DNA of 64,000 nucleotides from Cystobacter fuscus (GCF_002305875.1 NZ_CP022098.1:10416001-10480000), one strand, 5' to 3'. Counted from the first letter of the stretch, positions 18,104 through 29,200 are shown. Notes: a model not told the origin generated them from the letters alone. Made by a program: numbers and translations.

Positions 18104-19746
18104 ATGGTGGAGGACGAGTCGCGGAACCTGGCGGAGGTGGTGCGGCGGCTGGAAGAGACGGTGTCCCGGCTGGAGAGCCGCATCGCCCACCTGGAAGCGA
18201 CGGACGCGCCCCCGCGGCCCCTCGTGCCTGAAACACCCCCGCCCGAACCCGGTCCCGCGCCGGAGACGCGAGATCTGGAAGCGCACCTGGGCACGTACTG
18301 GCTGAGCCGGGCGGGCATCGTGGCGCTGATCCTCGGCTTCTCCTTCCTCATCATCTACCACTTCGGGGACCTGGGCGTGCTCGCGCGCGTGGGAGCGGGC
18401 TACCTGCTGAGCGCGGGACTGTCCGCGCTGGGGCTGTGGCTGTCGCGGCGCCACGAGCTCTTCGGGCGCATCGTCTTCGGCGGAGGGCTCGCGCTCGCCT
18501 ACTTCGTCACGTACGCGTTGCACTTCGTGCCCGCGGTGCGCGTCATCGACAGCGAGGTGCTGGCGCTCGTGCTGCTGGCGCTCAACACCGTGGCCATCGT
18601 GGTGATCGCCCAGCGCATGCACTCGGAGACGGTGGCGGGCATCGCGCTCTTCCTCGGGCTGCACACGGGGATGCTCAGCGACATCACCCTCTTCACCCTG
18701 ATGTCCACCAGCCTGCTGGCGGCCGGCGCGCTCTTCTTCCTGGTGAAGAACCGCTGGGTGATCGTCCCGCTGTCGAGCCTGGTGGCCGTCTACTCCACGC
18801 ACGTCGTGTGGGCCATGCGCACGGAGGCCATCGCCCCGGGACAGCCCGCGCACGAGCGGCTGGCGTTGAGCCTCGCCTTCCTGGTGCTCTACTACGTGCT
18901 CTTCTCCGTGGCGCTGCTGCTCTACCCGCGGGAGTTGTCGCGCAGGGCCGGGCTCGCCTTCGCGCTGCTCAACTGGGTGGGGCTGCTCACCCTGGGCGCC
19001 GTGGAGGTGGAGCGCTGGGACCGGCCCCACCTCTTCGCCTTCTTCGTGGCGGTGGCGCTCGCCCAGGGCGTGGGCGGCGCGGCGGCCCGGTGGCGAGGCG
19101 CCTCCTCCGCGCTCTTCCAGGCCTACCTCGCCACGGGGGTGCTCACCCTCGCCCTGGGCGTCCCCACGGAATTCGAGGACGCCACGCTCGTGCACACGTG
19201 GACGGCGGTGGGGCTCGCGACGGGGCTCGCCGGACGCGCGCTGGGCGCGGGGCCTTGCAGGCGGTGGCGGTGGCCCTGCTCTACGTGGCCCTGGGCGCCA
19301 CGTGGCTGCCCCCCTCGGGCCGCGCGCTCCTGGATGCCGCGCTGCTCGTGAGCTTCACGCTCGTCGAGCGCGCTACGGTGGTGCCCCTGGACAACCGCCT
19401 GCCCGCTCCGGTGACGGGGCGGGGCCGCACCGCGCTCCAGGCCCTGTGCGCCGTGGGCGTGGGACTCGCCGGGGTGTGGTTGCTGGGCGAGGTGATGCCG
19501 GGGGAGCTCACCACGCTCGGCTGGGGCGTGGCCGCCTCGGGCCTGTTCCTGCTGGGCTTCGCCGTACACGAGCGTTGGTACCGCTTCGTGGGCCTCGGTG
19601 TGCTGGCCTTCACCCTCGGCCGGCTGATGTTCGTGGACCTGTCGGGGCTGCCGCCCGACCAGCGCATCCTCACCTTCCTGATGCTCGGGGTGATGCTGCT
19701 GGCCGTCTCGTACGTCTACACCCGGGTGCGCGCCCCGCGCGGCTGA
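18104..19746 (+). pseudogene. DUF2339-type membrane protein, disrupted by a 1-nt frameshift
   Basis: A polytopic protein of ~547 residues if repaired. It begins MVEDESRNLAEVV, has a coiled coil at ~8-40, a Pro-rich linker, then about 14-16 transmembrane helices (HLGTYWLSRAGIVALILGF is the start of the first). The first frame fails at about 19250, where it turns into Trp/Arg-rich sequence; the second frame resumes with LQAVAVALLYVALG and runs to 19746. One extra G in the GGGG run at 19249-19252 would restore GAGALQAV. Either a recent mutation or a sequence error in a G-run. DUF2339 proteins are inner-membrane proteins of unknown function. Confidence 0.75.
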
Positions 19747-19757
19747 GTCCCCGCCGT

Positions 19758-20180
19758 CTACTGGGTGAGGTCGTCCAGCACCTCGGAGAGGGTGGTGGCC
19801 TTCAGGGAGAGTTCGAGCCAACGGTCAAGGGTCGCCACATCCGAGCACGACAAAATCCGCTGTCGGGCCGCCTCGTCGACCTGCACGCCGCGCACGGTGA
19901 GAATCCGCAGGATGGCCTCTGCACGCCCTTGGAGCAGGCCCTCTTGCCGGCCCTGCTGGAGTCCCCGTTCGATGAGTTGCTCGCCGTAGCTGCGCATCAG
20001 CTCCTCCGTCCTTCTCCTGCCCAGCACCGAATGTAACACCTGCCCGGCGGCTTCATGCACGGGCTCGCCCCCTACCCAGAGCAGGTAACGAATGACCACC
20101 ACCAGATGCTCGGCTCCCTCGGCGTCCGCCTGCACCTGGGCGAAGAGGCCCTCCCACTCCAGCAGCACTCCAAGTCCTCT
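19758..20180 (-). pseudogene. C-terminal remnant of an Rpn/PD-(D/E)XK transposase-like nuclease
   Basis: About 140 residues with coding character: EHLVVVIRYLLWVGGEP followed by a charged repeat-like helix (QLIERGLQQGRQEGLLQGRAEA) and a C-terminal helical region. This is the C-terminal half of Rpn-family recombination-promoting nucleases, which are about 300 residues long. The N-terminal nuclease core (PD...ExK) is absent; the frame continues 5' through unrelated His/Arg-rich sequence antisense to the next gene. No start codon with a ribosome-binding site is visible. It is therefore a truncated remnant. Confidence 0.6.
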
Positions 20181-20210
20181 GACACCTTTCCTGCGACTAC
20201 ACTCGCGCCC

Positions 20211-21650
20211 ATGATGAGCCAGGATCTCCAAGCGCTCCTGCTGTCCTATGGCTACGTGGGCGCGTGCGTGCTGGTGGGCGAGGTGGCCGCGCGCCGGGGT
20301 GTCCCCCGCGAGCTGGCGCGCAAGTTCATCCATGTGGGCGTGGGCCTGTGGATCTTCGGCATCCTCGCCCTCTTCGAACACCGGGAGTGGGCCGTCCTGC
20401 CCTCGCTGACGGCGGCGGTGGGCAACTACGTCATCCACCGCAAGCGTCTGCTCCAGGCAGTGGAGGCCCCACAGGACAACCTGGGCACGGTCTGGTTCGC
20501 CCTGTCCTTCTCCGCGCTGGTATGGGGGGCATGGGATCGGCCCGCGGTGGCGGTGGGCGGCATCCTGGCCATGACCATCGGGGACGCGCTGGCCTCGCTG
20601 GTGGGCCGGCGTTTCGGGCGCCACCGCTATGAAACGCTGGGTGGGGAGTCCAAGAGCCTGGAGGGCTCGCTGGCCCTGTGCGCGAGCACCTTCCTGTGCG
20701 TGCTGGCCGCGCTCACGTGGCTGCCCGGACTCCCCCCCGACATGCCCCGGGTGACACTGGCCCTGCTGGCGGCGGTGGTGGCCACCTGCGTCGAGGCGCT
20801 CGGCACCCGGGGACTGGACAACCTCTGGGTGCCACTGGCCACCGGCGGCGTGCTCGCGTGGACTCCCGCCGCTGACGCCTGGGGACTGGGCATGGGCGCG
20901 GGCATCGCCCTGCTCATCGGCGTGGCGGCCTGGGCCCGAGGCTCACTCAGTCCGAGTGGTGTCCTCGGCGCGATCCTCATCGGCACGCCCGTCTTCGGCC
21001 TGGGAGGCCCGGCGGGGACCGTGGCCCTGCTCGGCTTCTTCTTCTCCTCGAGTGCCCTGTCCAAGATGTTCCGCGCGCGCAAGGCGGACGTGGAGGCCGA
21101 GTACGCCAAGACGGGGACGCGTGACCTGGGGCAGGCCCTGGCCAACGGGGGCGTGGCGGCCGTGGCCGCCGTGCTCCTGGCCACCACCGGGGACTCGCGC
21201 TACCTCCTCGCGATGCTCGGCGCCCTGGCCGCCGCCAACGCGGACACGTGGGCCACCGAGCTGGGGGTCCTCTCCCGCTCGCCCCCCAGACAGATCACCA
21301 CCCTGCGGCCCGTGCCGCCCGGCACGTCCGGTGCCGTGTCGGCGATGGGGTTGCTCGCCTCCACCGCGGGAGCCGCCTTCGTCGCCCTCATCGCCCTGCC
21401 CACCGGCTTGTCGTGGAGGCTCGTGCCGTGGCTCGTCCTCGCGGGAGTCGTGGGCTCGTTGAGCGACAGCCTCATGGGCGCCACCGTGCAGGACGTGCGC
21501 TGGTGCGAGTCCTGTGCTCGGGAAACGGAGCGCCGGGTCCACCGCTGTGGCCGTCCCACCCGGAGCCTGCGAGGCCTCGGCTGGTTGGGCAATGACACCG
21601 TCAACGTGCTCGCCACCGTCACGGGCGCCGCGCTCGCCTTCTGGGCATAA
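20211..21650 (+). CDS. Fusion of phytol-kinase-like (VTE5/SEC59) and DUF92 (VTE6-like) domains
   Basis: A 479-residue polytopic membrane protein. The N-terminal ~215 residues belong to the dolichol/phytol kinase (SEC59-VTE5) and CDP-transferase-like family, with RKFIHVGVGLW near residue 40 and GDALASLVGRRFGRHRY near 125. The C-terminal ~250 residues are DUF92, with GALAAANADTWATELG near 345 and SLSDSLMGATVQDVRWC near 420. Plant VTE5 makes phytyl phosphate and VTE6, a DUF92 protein, makes phytyl diphosphate, so this fusion could phosphorylate an isoprenoid alcohol twice (inference). Cys residues in the DUF92 loop (WCESC ... RCGRPT) could bind zinc. ATG at 20211 or 20214. Confidence 0.75.
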   Translation: MMSQDLQALLLSYGYVGACVLVGEVAARRGVPRELARKFIHVGVGLWIFGILALFEHREWAVLPSLTAAVGNYVIHRKRLLQAVEAPQDNLGTVWFALSFSALVWGAWDRPAVAVGGILAMTIGDALASLVGRRFGRHRYETLGGESKSLEGSLALCASTFLCVLAALTWLPGLPPDMPRVTLALLAAVVATCVEALGTRGLDNLWVPLATGGVLAWTPAADAWGLGMGAGIALLIGVAAWARGSLSPSGVLGAILIGTPVFGLGGPAGTVALLGFFFSSSALSKMFRARKADVEAEYAKTGTRDLGQALANGGVAAVAAVLLATTGDSRYLLAMLGALAAANADTWATELGVLSRSPPRQITTLRPVPPGTSGAVSAMGLLASTAGAAFVALIALPTGLSWRLVPWLVLAGVVGSLSDSLMGATVQDVRWCESCARETERRVHRCGRPTRSLRGLGWLGNDTVNVLATVTGAALAFWA

Positions 21651-21717
21651 ACCCTCCCGGGGGCATTCACTCCCCGGAGCAACTCACATCCACCGCGATT
21701 CCAGCGAGGAGACGAAC

Positions 21718-23415
21718 ATGACGCCCCCCAACGCCCCCCCTGCCATTCCCTGGTGGAAGGACGCCGTCGTCTACCAGATCTATCCGCGCAGCTTCCAGGA
21801 CAGCAACGGGGACGGCATCGGCGACCTGCGCGGCATCATCCGGCGACTCGACTACCTCAAGCGCCTCGGCGTGGACGTCCTCTGGCTGTCGCCGATCTTC
21901 GCTTCCCCCAACGACGACAACGGCTACGACATCTCCGACTACCGCGCCATCATGCCCGAGTTCGGCACCATGGCCGACTTCGAGGAGCTGCTCCGGGAAG
22001 CCCACGCGCGCGGCCTGAAGATCATGCTCGACCTCGTCGTGAACCACACCAGCGACGAGCACCCCTGGTTCATCGAATCCCGAGCGGACCCGCGCTCCGG
22101 CAAGCGCGACTACTACATCTGGAAGAAGGGCCGGGAGGGCCAGCCGCCCACCCGCTGGCAGTCCTTCTTCAGCGGTCCCGTCTGGGAGAAGGACGAGAAG
22201 AGCGGGGAGTTCTACCTGCACCTCTTCAGCCGCAAGCAACCCGACCTGAACTGGGAGAACCCCGCGGTGCGGCGCGAAGTCCACGACCTGATGCGCTTCT
22301 GGCTCGACAAGGGCGTGGACGGGTGGCGCATGGACACCATCAACATGCTCAGCAAGCACCCCGACTACCCCGAGGGCCGGCCCGTTCCCGGAACGACACT
22401 CACCGACGGCGGGCCGTACTTCCTCAACGGCCCGCGCATCCACGAGTTCATCCAGGAGATGTACCGCGAGGTGCTCTCCCACTACGACGTGATGACCGTC
22501 GGCGAGACGCCCGGGGTGGCGCCCATCGAGGGCGCCCTGTACTGCGGCGCCGAGCGGGGCGAGCTGAACATGATCTTCCACTTCGAGCACGTGTTCCTCG
22601 GCGACGACACCGTCGAGCACGGCAAGTGGAGCAACCCTCCACTGACCCTGCCGGGCATCAAGCGCGTGCTGGCGCGCTGGCAGACGGAGCTGCACGGCCG
22701 CGGCTGGAACAGCCTGTACTGGGACAACCATGATCAGCCCCGCGCCGTGTCCCGCTTCGGCAATGATCGGGAGTACCGCGTGGAGAGCGCCAAGATGCTC
22801 TGCACCGTGCTGCTGTTCATGCAGGGCACGCCCTACATCTACCAGGGCCAGGAACTCGGCATGACCAACGTGTCCTTCGAGAGCATCGAGCACTACAAGG
22901 ACATCGAGACCCTCAACGCCTACAAGGTGCTGCGCGACGAGCACGGCTGGGACACCACGCGCATCCTCGCGGGCGTGTACGCCCGAGGACGGGACAACGC
23001 CCGCACGCCCATGCACTGGTCCGGAGAGAAGAACGCGGGGTTCACCGAAGGCATGCCGTGGATCGCCCTGAACCCCAACTACCCGGACATCAACGCCGAA
23101 GCGGCCGAGGCGGACCCGCACTCCGTCTGGCACCACTACCGGGACGTCATCGCGTTGCGCAAGGCACTGCCCGTCGTCCGCGACGGCACCTTCACCCTGC
23201 TGGATCCCGTACATCCCACCGTCTTCAGTTACGTCCGGGACGACGGACACACCCGCCTGCTCGTGGTCGGGTACTTCAGCGGCCAGCCCGAGGCGTATCG
23301 GATTCCCGAGGAGTTCGTCGGGGGTGAGGTGCTCAGCAACAACTACCCGTCCCTGGAGGGCACGCGGGAGTTGCGACTGAGGCCCTACCAGGCGCTGGTC
23401 ATCCGCGCTCGCTGA
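21718..23415 (+). CDS. GH13 alpha-glucosidase (oligo-1,6-glucosidase type)
   Basis: A 565-residue cytoplasmic glycoside hydrolase family 13 enzyme, the normal length for oligo-1,6-glucosidases. The start motif WWKDAVVYQIYPRSF is typical. Catalytic residues: nucleophile D206 (GWRMDTIN), acid/base E263 (VGETPG) and transition-state stabiliser D339 (NHDQPR). Region I is DLVVNHTSDEH. There is no signal peptide. GAGGAGA precedes ATG at 21718. It cleaves alpha-1,6 or alpha-1,4 linkages at non-reducing ends of short oligosaccharides. Sucrose or trehalose activity cannot be excluded from sequence alone. Confidence 0.9.
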   Translation: MTPPNAPPAIPWWKDAVVYQIYPRSFQDSNGDGIGDLRGIIRRLDYLKRLGVDVLWLSPIFASPNDDNGYDISDYRAIMPEFGTMADFEELLREAHARGLKIMLDLVVNHTSDEHPWFIESRADPRSGKRDYYIWKKGREGQPPTRWQSFFSGPVWEKDEKSGEFYLHLFSRKQPDLNWENPAVRREVHDLMRFWLDKGVDGWRMDTINMLSKHPDYPEGRPVPGTTLTDGGPYFLNGPRIHEFIQEMYREVLSHYDVMTVGETPGVAPIEGALYCGAERGELNMIFHFEHVFLGDDTVEHGKWSNPPLTLPGIKRVLARWQTELHGRGWNSLYWDNHDQPRAVSRFGNDREYRVESAKMLCTVLLFMQGTPYIYQGQELGMTNVSFESIEHYKDIETLNAYKVLRDEHGWDTTRILAGVYARGRDNARTPMHWSGEKNAGFTEGMPWIALNPNYPDINAEAAEADPHSVWHHYRDVIALRKALPVVRDGTFTLLDPVHPTVFSYVRDDGHTRLLVVGYFSGQPEAYRIPEEFVGGEVLSNNYPSLEGTRELRLRPYQALVIRAR

Positions 23416-23451
23416 CCCGCGGCCGCGGAAGATGAAGAGCGGGACCCCTCG

Positions 23452-25176
23452 TCAGTGGACGGCGGGTGGGTGTACCTCCGGGTCCGTCTCCTGGGCGCAC
23501 CCGGGCTGGGCCGGAGCCTGAACCCGCATGGGCAACAGGACGGTGAAGCTCGAGCCCTCGCCAAGACGGCTCTCGACGGAGACGCGGCCCCCGTGCGCCT
23601 CCACCACGCGCCGGACGATCCACAACCCCACCCCATACCCGCTGACGTCCCGATCGAGCCGCACGCGCTCGAAGCGCTCGAAGAGCCGCTCCTGATCCTC
23701 CGGCGCGATGCCCACGCCCTGGTCCCGCACCACGAGCTTCGCCGTGGTGCCATCCGTGCTCACCGTCAGGTCCACGGGCTGGCCCTTGCCGTACTTCACG
23801 GCGTTGGACAGCAGGTTGTCGATGACCTGCTCGAGCCGCAGCCGATCCCACATCCCCTCGATCCGGCCTTCCGAGTGGACCCGCATCTGCACACCGCGCT
23901 GACGCAGCTCTTCGTCGAGCGTGCCCACGGAGCCGCACACCAGCTCGACGAGATCCAGCTTCTGGCGCTTCAGCTCGAGCCGGCCCGCCGTCATCTGGGA
24001 GATGTCCAGCAGGGCATCCATCATGCGCAGCATCCGGTCCGTCTGCCGCTCCATCGACTCCAACCGGGAGACCAGCTTCTCCGGGGCGCGCGGCCCGTCG
24101 TCTCCAGGCAGCATGTCCCGGCGCACGGCATGCAGTTGCAGGCGCAGCGAGGTCAGAGGGGAGCGCAGGTCGTGCGACGCCATGGAGAGGAACTCGTCGC
24201 GCGCCGTGAGCGCCTCCTGCGCCTTGCGGAACAGCCGCGCGTTGTCCACCGCGAGGCCCGCCCTGCGCACGAATTCCTCCGCGAGCGCGAGGTCCGCCGG
24301 CCCGTAGCTCCTGCCTGGCTTCACCGCCACGAAGGAAATGGCGCCGAAGGTGGTCCCGCGCGCCTTGAGCGGCACGCACATGTACGAGCGCGCCCTCAGC
24401 GACAGGAAGCGCTCCGGCGTGTCGACCCCGAGCGCGGCCCGCACCCACGCGGCCTCGAGCGTGTCGGAGCAGAGCTCGGCCTGACCCGTGCGCACCACCT
24501 GCCGGATTCCCCGCGTCGGCTTCGACTCGGCCTCGGGTAGCACACCCAGCAGGCCCCGGACCGTGGACTCCCGAGTGGGATCCACGTGCGCGGCGGCCCG
24601 CACCGCCAACCCATCCGGGCCCTGGACGGCCACCGAGCACCAGTCCGCCATGCCGCGTACGGCGAGGCGAACCACCTCCTGCAGGGTCTTCTCGTATTCG
24701 AGCGAGCCGGTCAGCACCTCACCCGCCTCGGCGAGAAAAGCCTGTGCCTTCTCCGCCCTCCTGCGCTCGGAGAGATCCCGCGCGATGTTGGAGAAACCAC
24801 GCAACCGCCCGTCCTGGTCGCGCATGGCGCTGAGCACCACGCTGCCCCAGAAGCGCGAATTGTCCTTGCGGATGAGCCACCCCTCGTACTCGGAACGCCC
24901 TTCCTGCTCCGCGCGCTCGAGGATCCGCTCCGGCACCCGCTCCGCGTTCTCCTCCTCCGGGAAGAAGCGCGAGAGGTGCAGGCCGATGGCTTCCTGCGTC
25001 GAGAACCCCTTGAGGCGCTCGGCGCCGAGATTCCAGTTGTTCACCCGCCCCTCCACCGACAGGGCGAAGACGGAATAGTCCCGCAGGCTGTCGATGAGGA
25101 GCCGGAAGCGCTCCTCGCTCTCGCGCAGCGCGACCTTGGACTCCGGCTCCTCCTTCCGCTCGTTGTCCGCGGACAT
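23452..25176 (-). CDS. Sensor histidine kinase, PAS-GAF-HisKA-HATPase
   Basis: A 574-residue soluble sensor kinase. PAS at about 15-130 (ALRESEERFRLLIDSL), GAF at ~150-310, HisKA with phospho-acceptor H335 (MASHDLRSPLTSL), then the ATPase domain with N-box NLLSNAVKYG, G1 DQGVGIAPED and G2 GYGVGLWIV. No transmembrane helix or receiver domain, and no response regulator nearby, so it is an orphan cytosolic kinase. ATG at 25176 has GGGGGACG upstream; the longer in-frame extension is GTG-started and low complexity. It is convergent with the GH13 gene. Confidence 0.9.
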   Translation of the reverse strand: MSADNERKEEPESKVALRESEERFRLLIDSLRDYSVFALSVEGRVNNWNLGAERLKGFSTQEAIGLHLSRFFPEEENAERVPERILERAEQEGRSEYEGWLIRKDNSRFWGSVVLSAMRDQDGRLRGFSNIARDLSERRRAEKAQAFLAEAGEVLTGSLEYEKTLQEVVRLAVRGMADWCSVAVQGPDGLAVRAAAHVDPTRESTVRGLLGVLPEAESKPTRGIRQVVRTGQAELCSDTLEAAWVRAALGVDTPERFLSLRARSYMCVPLKARGTTFGAISFVAVKPGRSYGPADLALAEEFVRRAGLAVDNARLFRKAQEALTARDEFLSMASHDLRSPLTSLRLQLHAVRRDMLPGDDGPRAPEKLVSRLESMERQTDRMLRMMDALLDISQMTAGRLELKRQKLDLVELVCGSVGTLDEELRQRGVQMRVHSEGRIEGMWDRLRLEQVIDNLLSNAVKYGKGQPVDLTVSTDGTTAKLVVRDQGVGIAPEDQERLFERFERVRLDRDVSGYGVGLWIVRRVVEAHGGRVSVESRLGEGSSFTVLLPMRVQAPAQPGCAQETDPEVHPPAVH

Positions 25177-25305
25177 GCACGTCCCCCGTGGCTCATGAGG
25201 CCCCAGAACCAAGGTATGCCCGCCCCCGGTGCCGCTCGTGATGGCCTGCTCGCTCCCTCGCCGACGAATCATCCGAGCACGTCCGCCCGCCACAGACCAA
25301 ACGTG

Positions 25306-25818
25306 TCACCTCTCGTCCTCACACTGGAGGGTGGCGGCATTCAAGGCCTCCAAGGAGAGGCCTTGCTCGATTCGCGCCGGTCCCTTGATGGGTTCAAGGT
25401 GGAGCTCTGGGCTGAAGCTCAGCACCGCGCGGGGCCCGATCTCCAGGCGCAGCAGGTCCCTCGACTCCCTCCAGGGAAGATACGAATCTCGCGGGTAGGG
25501 CCCCCCCCAATACCAGGGATGAAGTGGACAGAAGAAAGGGAATATCATCTGATACTCGCAGATACAGCAGGGTCTCAGCATGAGGGGTTCGCCCCCCCGT
25601 GAATCATCCCGCGAGCCGGACTTCGTGCGAGAGATTCGAGTCTTCATGTCCGGCTTGTTGACGTTCCAATATTCCACATAGCATTCAGAGCGAGGGGTTG
25701 CCTCCTTGGAGGAGGTAGGGTTCGGCTCATCGGCGCGCGCATAGCCGCCCCCTTGTCCCCCCATCGCAGTGGCCATCACCACGGCCCACAATCGCTCTCT
25801 CCAGCTGGCTCCCCACAT
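25306..25818 (-). CDS. Secreted hypothetical protein with Cys and Trp-rich patch
   Basis: A ~170-residue protein with an N-terminal hydrophobic segment (WRERLWAVVMATAMGG) that reads as a signal peptide. The mature part has a CCICEY cluster near residue 100 and an aromatic stretch (FPFFCPLHPWYWGGPYP) near 115. ATG at 25818 has AGGGAAG at a good distance. Its GC content and codon use are looser than those of its neighbours, which, with its position beside an unusual sensor NTPase, suggests recent acquisition. I do not recognise the family. Confidence 0.55.
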   Translation of the reverse strand: MWGASWRERLWAVVMATAMGGQGGGYARADEPNPTSSKEATPRSECYVEYWNVNKPDMKTRISRTKSGSRDDSRGGEPLMLRPCCICEYQMIFPFFCPLHPWYWGGPYPRDSYLPWRESRDLLRLEIGPRAVLSFSPELHLEPIKGPARIEQGLSLEALNAATLQCEDER

Positions 25819-26035
25819 GAGCATCTTCCCTGGACCTGACCATGGGTCCGGAATCTGGGTAACGATCCAACATCCGTCAAACACGTATCACCGAGCCAGG
25901 GTTGACTGGCCCATGGCGCGGTGGATCTGATCTGAGTGACTACGTCCCAGACGGATGTCTTTTTCGATGTGGAGATAGCACGGGCTACCTGCCACGACGG
26001 AAAGGGAGCGCACGAGCCGACCTTGAACATGCAAG

Positions 26036-26200
26036 GGGGGCATCTTGCTCGTGGAGGCGAAAGCCAGTCCGCCCGAGGCCACGATGCCGCTGGCTGGAGC
26101 GCGGGCTGGCTCACCTTCCATACAAATCACGCATGGACTCTCTATCCTTCATGAACGCGCGCGCGGGGGCGTCTTCCTTGTGGAGGCGGAGGCCAGTCTG
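26036..26200 (+). repeat. Diverged in-frame 129-bp tandem repeat at the 5' end of the STAND gene
   Basis: A 36-bp stretch at 26036-26071 recurs at 26165-26200 with about 30 of 36 bases the same and an offset of 129 bp (43 codons). Both copies translate in the same frame to GAS(C/S)xWRR(K/R)PV. The first copy sits before the likely start codon, so it may be a degraded duplicate of the signal-anchor region. Confidence 0.45.
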
Positions 26201-29200
26201 GCTGATGACCCTGTCATGCCTCTTGGTGGTGTGCGGGCAGGCACGAAACTCCATCGCGGCCAGCCTGCGTGGCAGCCCCATCTGGCCCGTTCCGATAGCG
26301 ACCTCGCCGGCCACGCTCGTTCCCTGGGGAGATGGGCAACACGTCTGGGTAGTGGATGAGCACGGCGCCCGTGTCGTGGATCGACAAGGCAATATCACCC
26401 ATGAACGTGGCTCCTGGCTGGCCGCCGGGTTCCGTGTCGTCTCATTGATCCAGACCCCGATTCCCGGGAGGGCCTGGGTGTTCACGAGCGCCCATCCGAC
26501 GGAAGGCCAGGCCAACCAGGCCCGACTCTACCTGGTGGAGGCCGGCCAAGACTCGGTGACGGGGCGCGTCCTCCTCGAGGCGGAGAAGCTCATGCAATTC
26601 CGGCAACAGCTCTTTCGCTCACCCGCCGATGTGTATCCCAGTCAGCTTCCCTCGGAACCACTGGAGCCGCATCAGCAACTCTGGGTGCTCATGAATCGCT
26701 CCGGCTCGGATCTCATCTCCGTGATCGATGCGCAGGGCAACGCCACGCGCGCCATCCCTCTCTCGGCCCTGGATTCGTCAGGCGAGGATCCGTACGTCTG
26801 GTGGCAGGTACTACCGATAGGAAAGCAACCCATGGCCTGGCTCAAGACAGGTCAACAGCTCTTCTTCCTGGACACCAGGACTCGCTCCGAACGATGGCGA
26901 CCCCTGCTCAGCGGGCAGGGTAGATTCTGGGTCGTTCCGGGCCCAGACGGACTGCGGGCATGGGTGATGGCGGAGGAACACCCCCCAGGAAGCAACATTT
27001 CGAGGCGGCAGCTCTACACCCTCGACCCGCGAGCGCCTCCTGGCGCCCAATCTACCCTCCTGCTGCGAGGAGCTTCCATCCAACAGCTCGTTGCCAGCGT
27101 GGATGGCTCCAGAGCATGGGTCGCCGGTTCCTTGAAGGCCTCCGGAGAAGGCGGACTCCATCTCATCGACATCCACGGCAAGTCCCTCTTGCCAGGGGGA
27201 CCCCTCTTCAAGGGACAACGGGTGCTCCTCTACAGGACTCCCACCGATCGGCTCTGGGCCCTGACCGAATCAGGGGGCGTTTTCCTGTTGGATGCGAAGG
27301 GCAGGCTCCTCGCCGGGCAGGAAGGGCTGCTCTCATCGCTCGTTCAGGAGGAGGGAGGTCTGCGTAAGCTCGTCACCTTCCCCGCGGGAGCGGAGGACTT
27401 TCTGGTATCGGCGTGCCTGGAAGCAACGAGCAAGGTCATTCACGTGAAGCACCGGGCGGCTCGGGTGGAGGCCGTGCCACTTCTGGAAGGCACCCAAGCG
27501 TCCGTGCAGGGAGTCGAGCCCGACGGCACGGGCGCATGGCTCCAGAACGAACACGACGGCACGCTGTCCTTCGTCTCCTTGGAGGGGTCGCACGACCAGG
27601 CGACCCTTCCCGTCATGAAGGGCGCCGAGGTGTCGATCGTCATTCCCTCGGGCGAGCGGATGGGAGGATGGATCCAGACAGGCTCCGCCAGCTTCGCCAC
27701 CGTTCCCCTGGCGGAGATGGGCGCCACCCTGAAGCTTCGGGGCGGCGAGCTGCGCGTCGAGCCGGGCGGAAACGTCACGGTCCAGGGAAGGCTCGACCTG
27801 AGGGCTCCACTCCGCGAGGACGAGGCCAGGAGTGTGGATCTGCGGTGGCCGGTTCCCGCGCCCACCGACAAGATGGCGGGACGCCTGGAGGTCACGCTGT
27901 GGGACAGTGACAGGGCGGAGCCCCTCGTGGCCTCGGTCACCCGCCAATACGCTCCGGGCACGCCTCCTCCCAAGCTCGACTGGTACATGGATGAGCACTC
28001 ATTCGGAAGGCGTCCCCTCAAGGTTGTCTTCCTGTACCAGGACGCGGCGGGAACGCAGACCAAGCTGGAAGTGAGCGACGTGCTCTTTCATGCACCGCTC
28101 ATCGAACAGGTGTGGTTCCGCACGACGCTGGCCTGCCTCCTGGCGACGCTGCTCTTCGTCCTTCCCCTGATGTTCCTCCCTCGCCAGCGTCTTGCCCAGC
28201 GCTGGCTCCCCTTCCTGGGCTGGAGCGCGAACGTCCTGGGTGGCAGTGGGCTGTTCCTCGCCGGTATGACCAACGCCTGGAGGATTCATTTCCCCAGCTT
28301 CGTGGGAGTGCTCTTCCTCGAGCTGCTCCTGGGGCTCGTCCTGGGACTCGTCTCACCCGCGGCCTTCCGGCTGCTGGCCTCCACCCGGCCATTCTGGTGG
28401 CTGGTCCCCGTGGCGCTCGGACTGCCCTCCACGCGCAGGCACGTCCAGGCCGAGTACGTGGCGCACGTGGGCCGCAAGGTGGAAGCCTGGCGCCGCCAGT
28501 CCAATCACGAACGCTATGTCTCCCTGCCCGCACACTTCCGGGAGGGAACGACACCTGCGTCGCCCGCGGGGACACCGGCCCCCGCCTCTCCGACGTACCT
28601 GACCCGGGAACTACCGGAGGAGCGCATCGCCCGATTCCTCACCCAGCCGGCCGGAGGCCATGTCCTCATCGAATCCCCGGGAGGGCGTGGCAAGAGCGCG
28701 CTGCTGCGCGAGGTGGTGCAACGGATGCTCTCGGACTTCCTGGAGGATCCCTCCAAGCCCCTGCCCGTGCTGTGTGACGGGCGCGGACCCACGCTGGAGG
28801 GGATTGTCTTCCAGGCGCTGGCGTCCAATCCCCTTCCGAAAGACATCCACGAGGTCCTGTTGCTGCGCGGGGACTACGTCCTGGTGGTGGATGGCCTGAC
28901 GGAGTCGGCACTGAGCACCGAGTCCCTGAAGGCGTTCCTGGATGGAAGATATGGGCACTGCGTGAGGCTGCTGCTCACCTCGAGGCCCCACCTCGGTTTT
29001 CGACAGGCCGTGGAAGGCTCCAGACGCTGGATGATCGCGGAGCCCAGACGCCTGGATGACGAAACCCTGGGCCGCTTCATCGCCGCCTACGCCCCCGAGG
29101 GACATCCACGGGCCGAGGAGAGGCTGGAGGCCTGCCGGGGAGCCGATGGAACCTACCTGCCCATCCTGGTCCGGTTGGCCCTGCTGTTCGCTCACGACTC

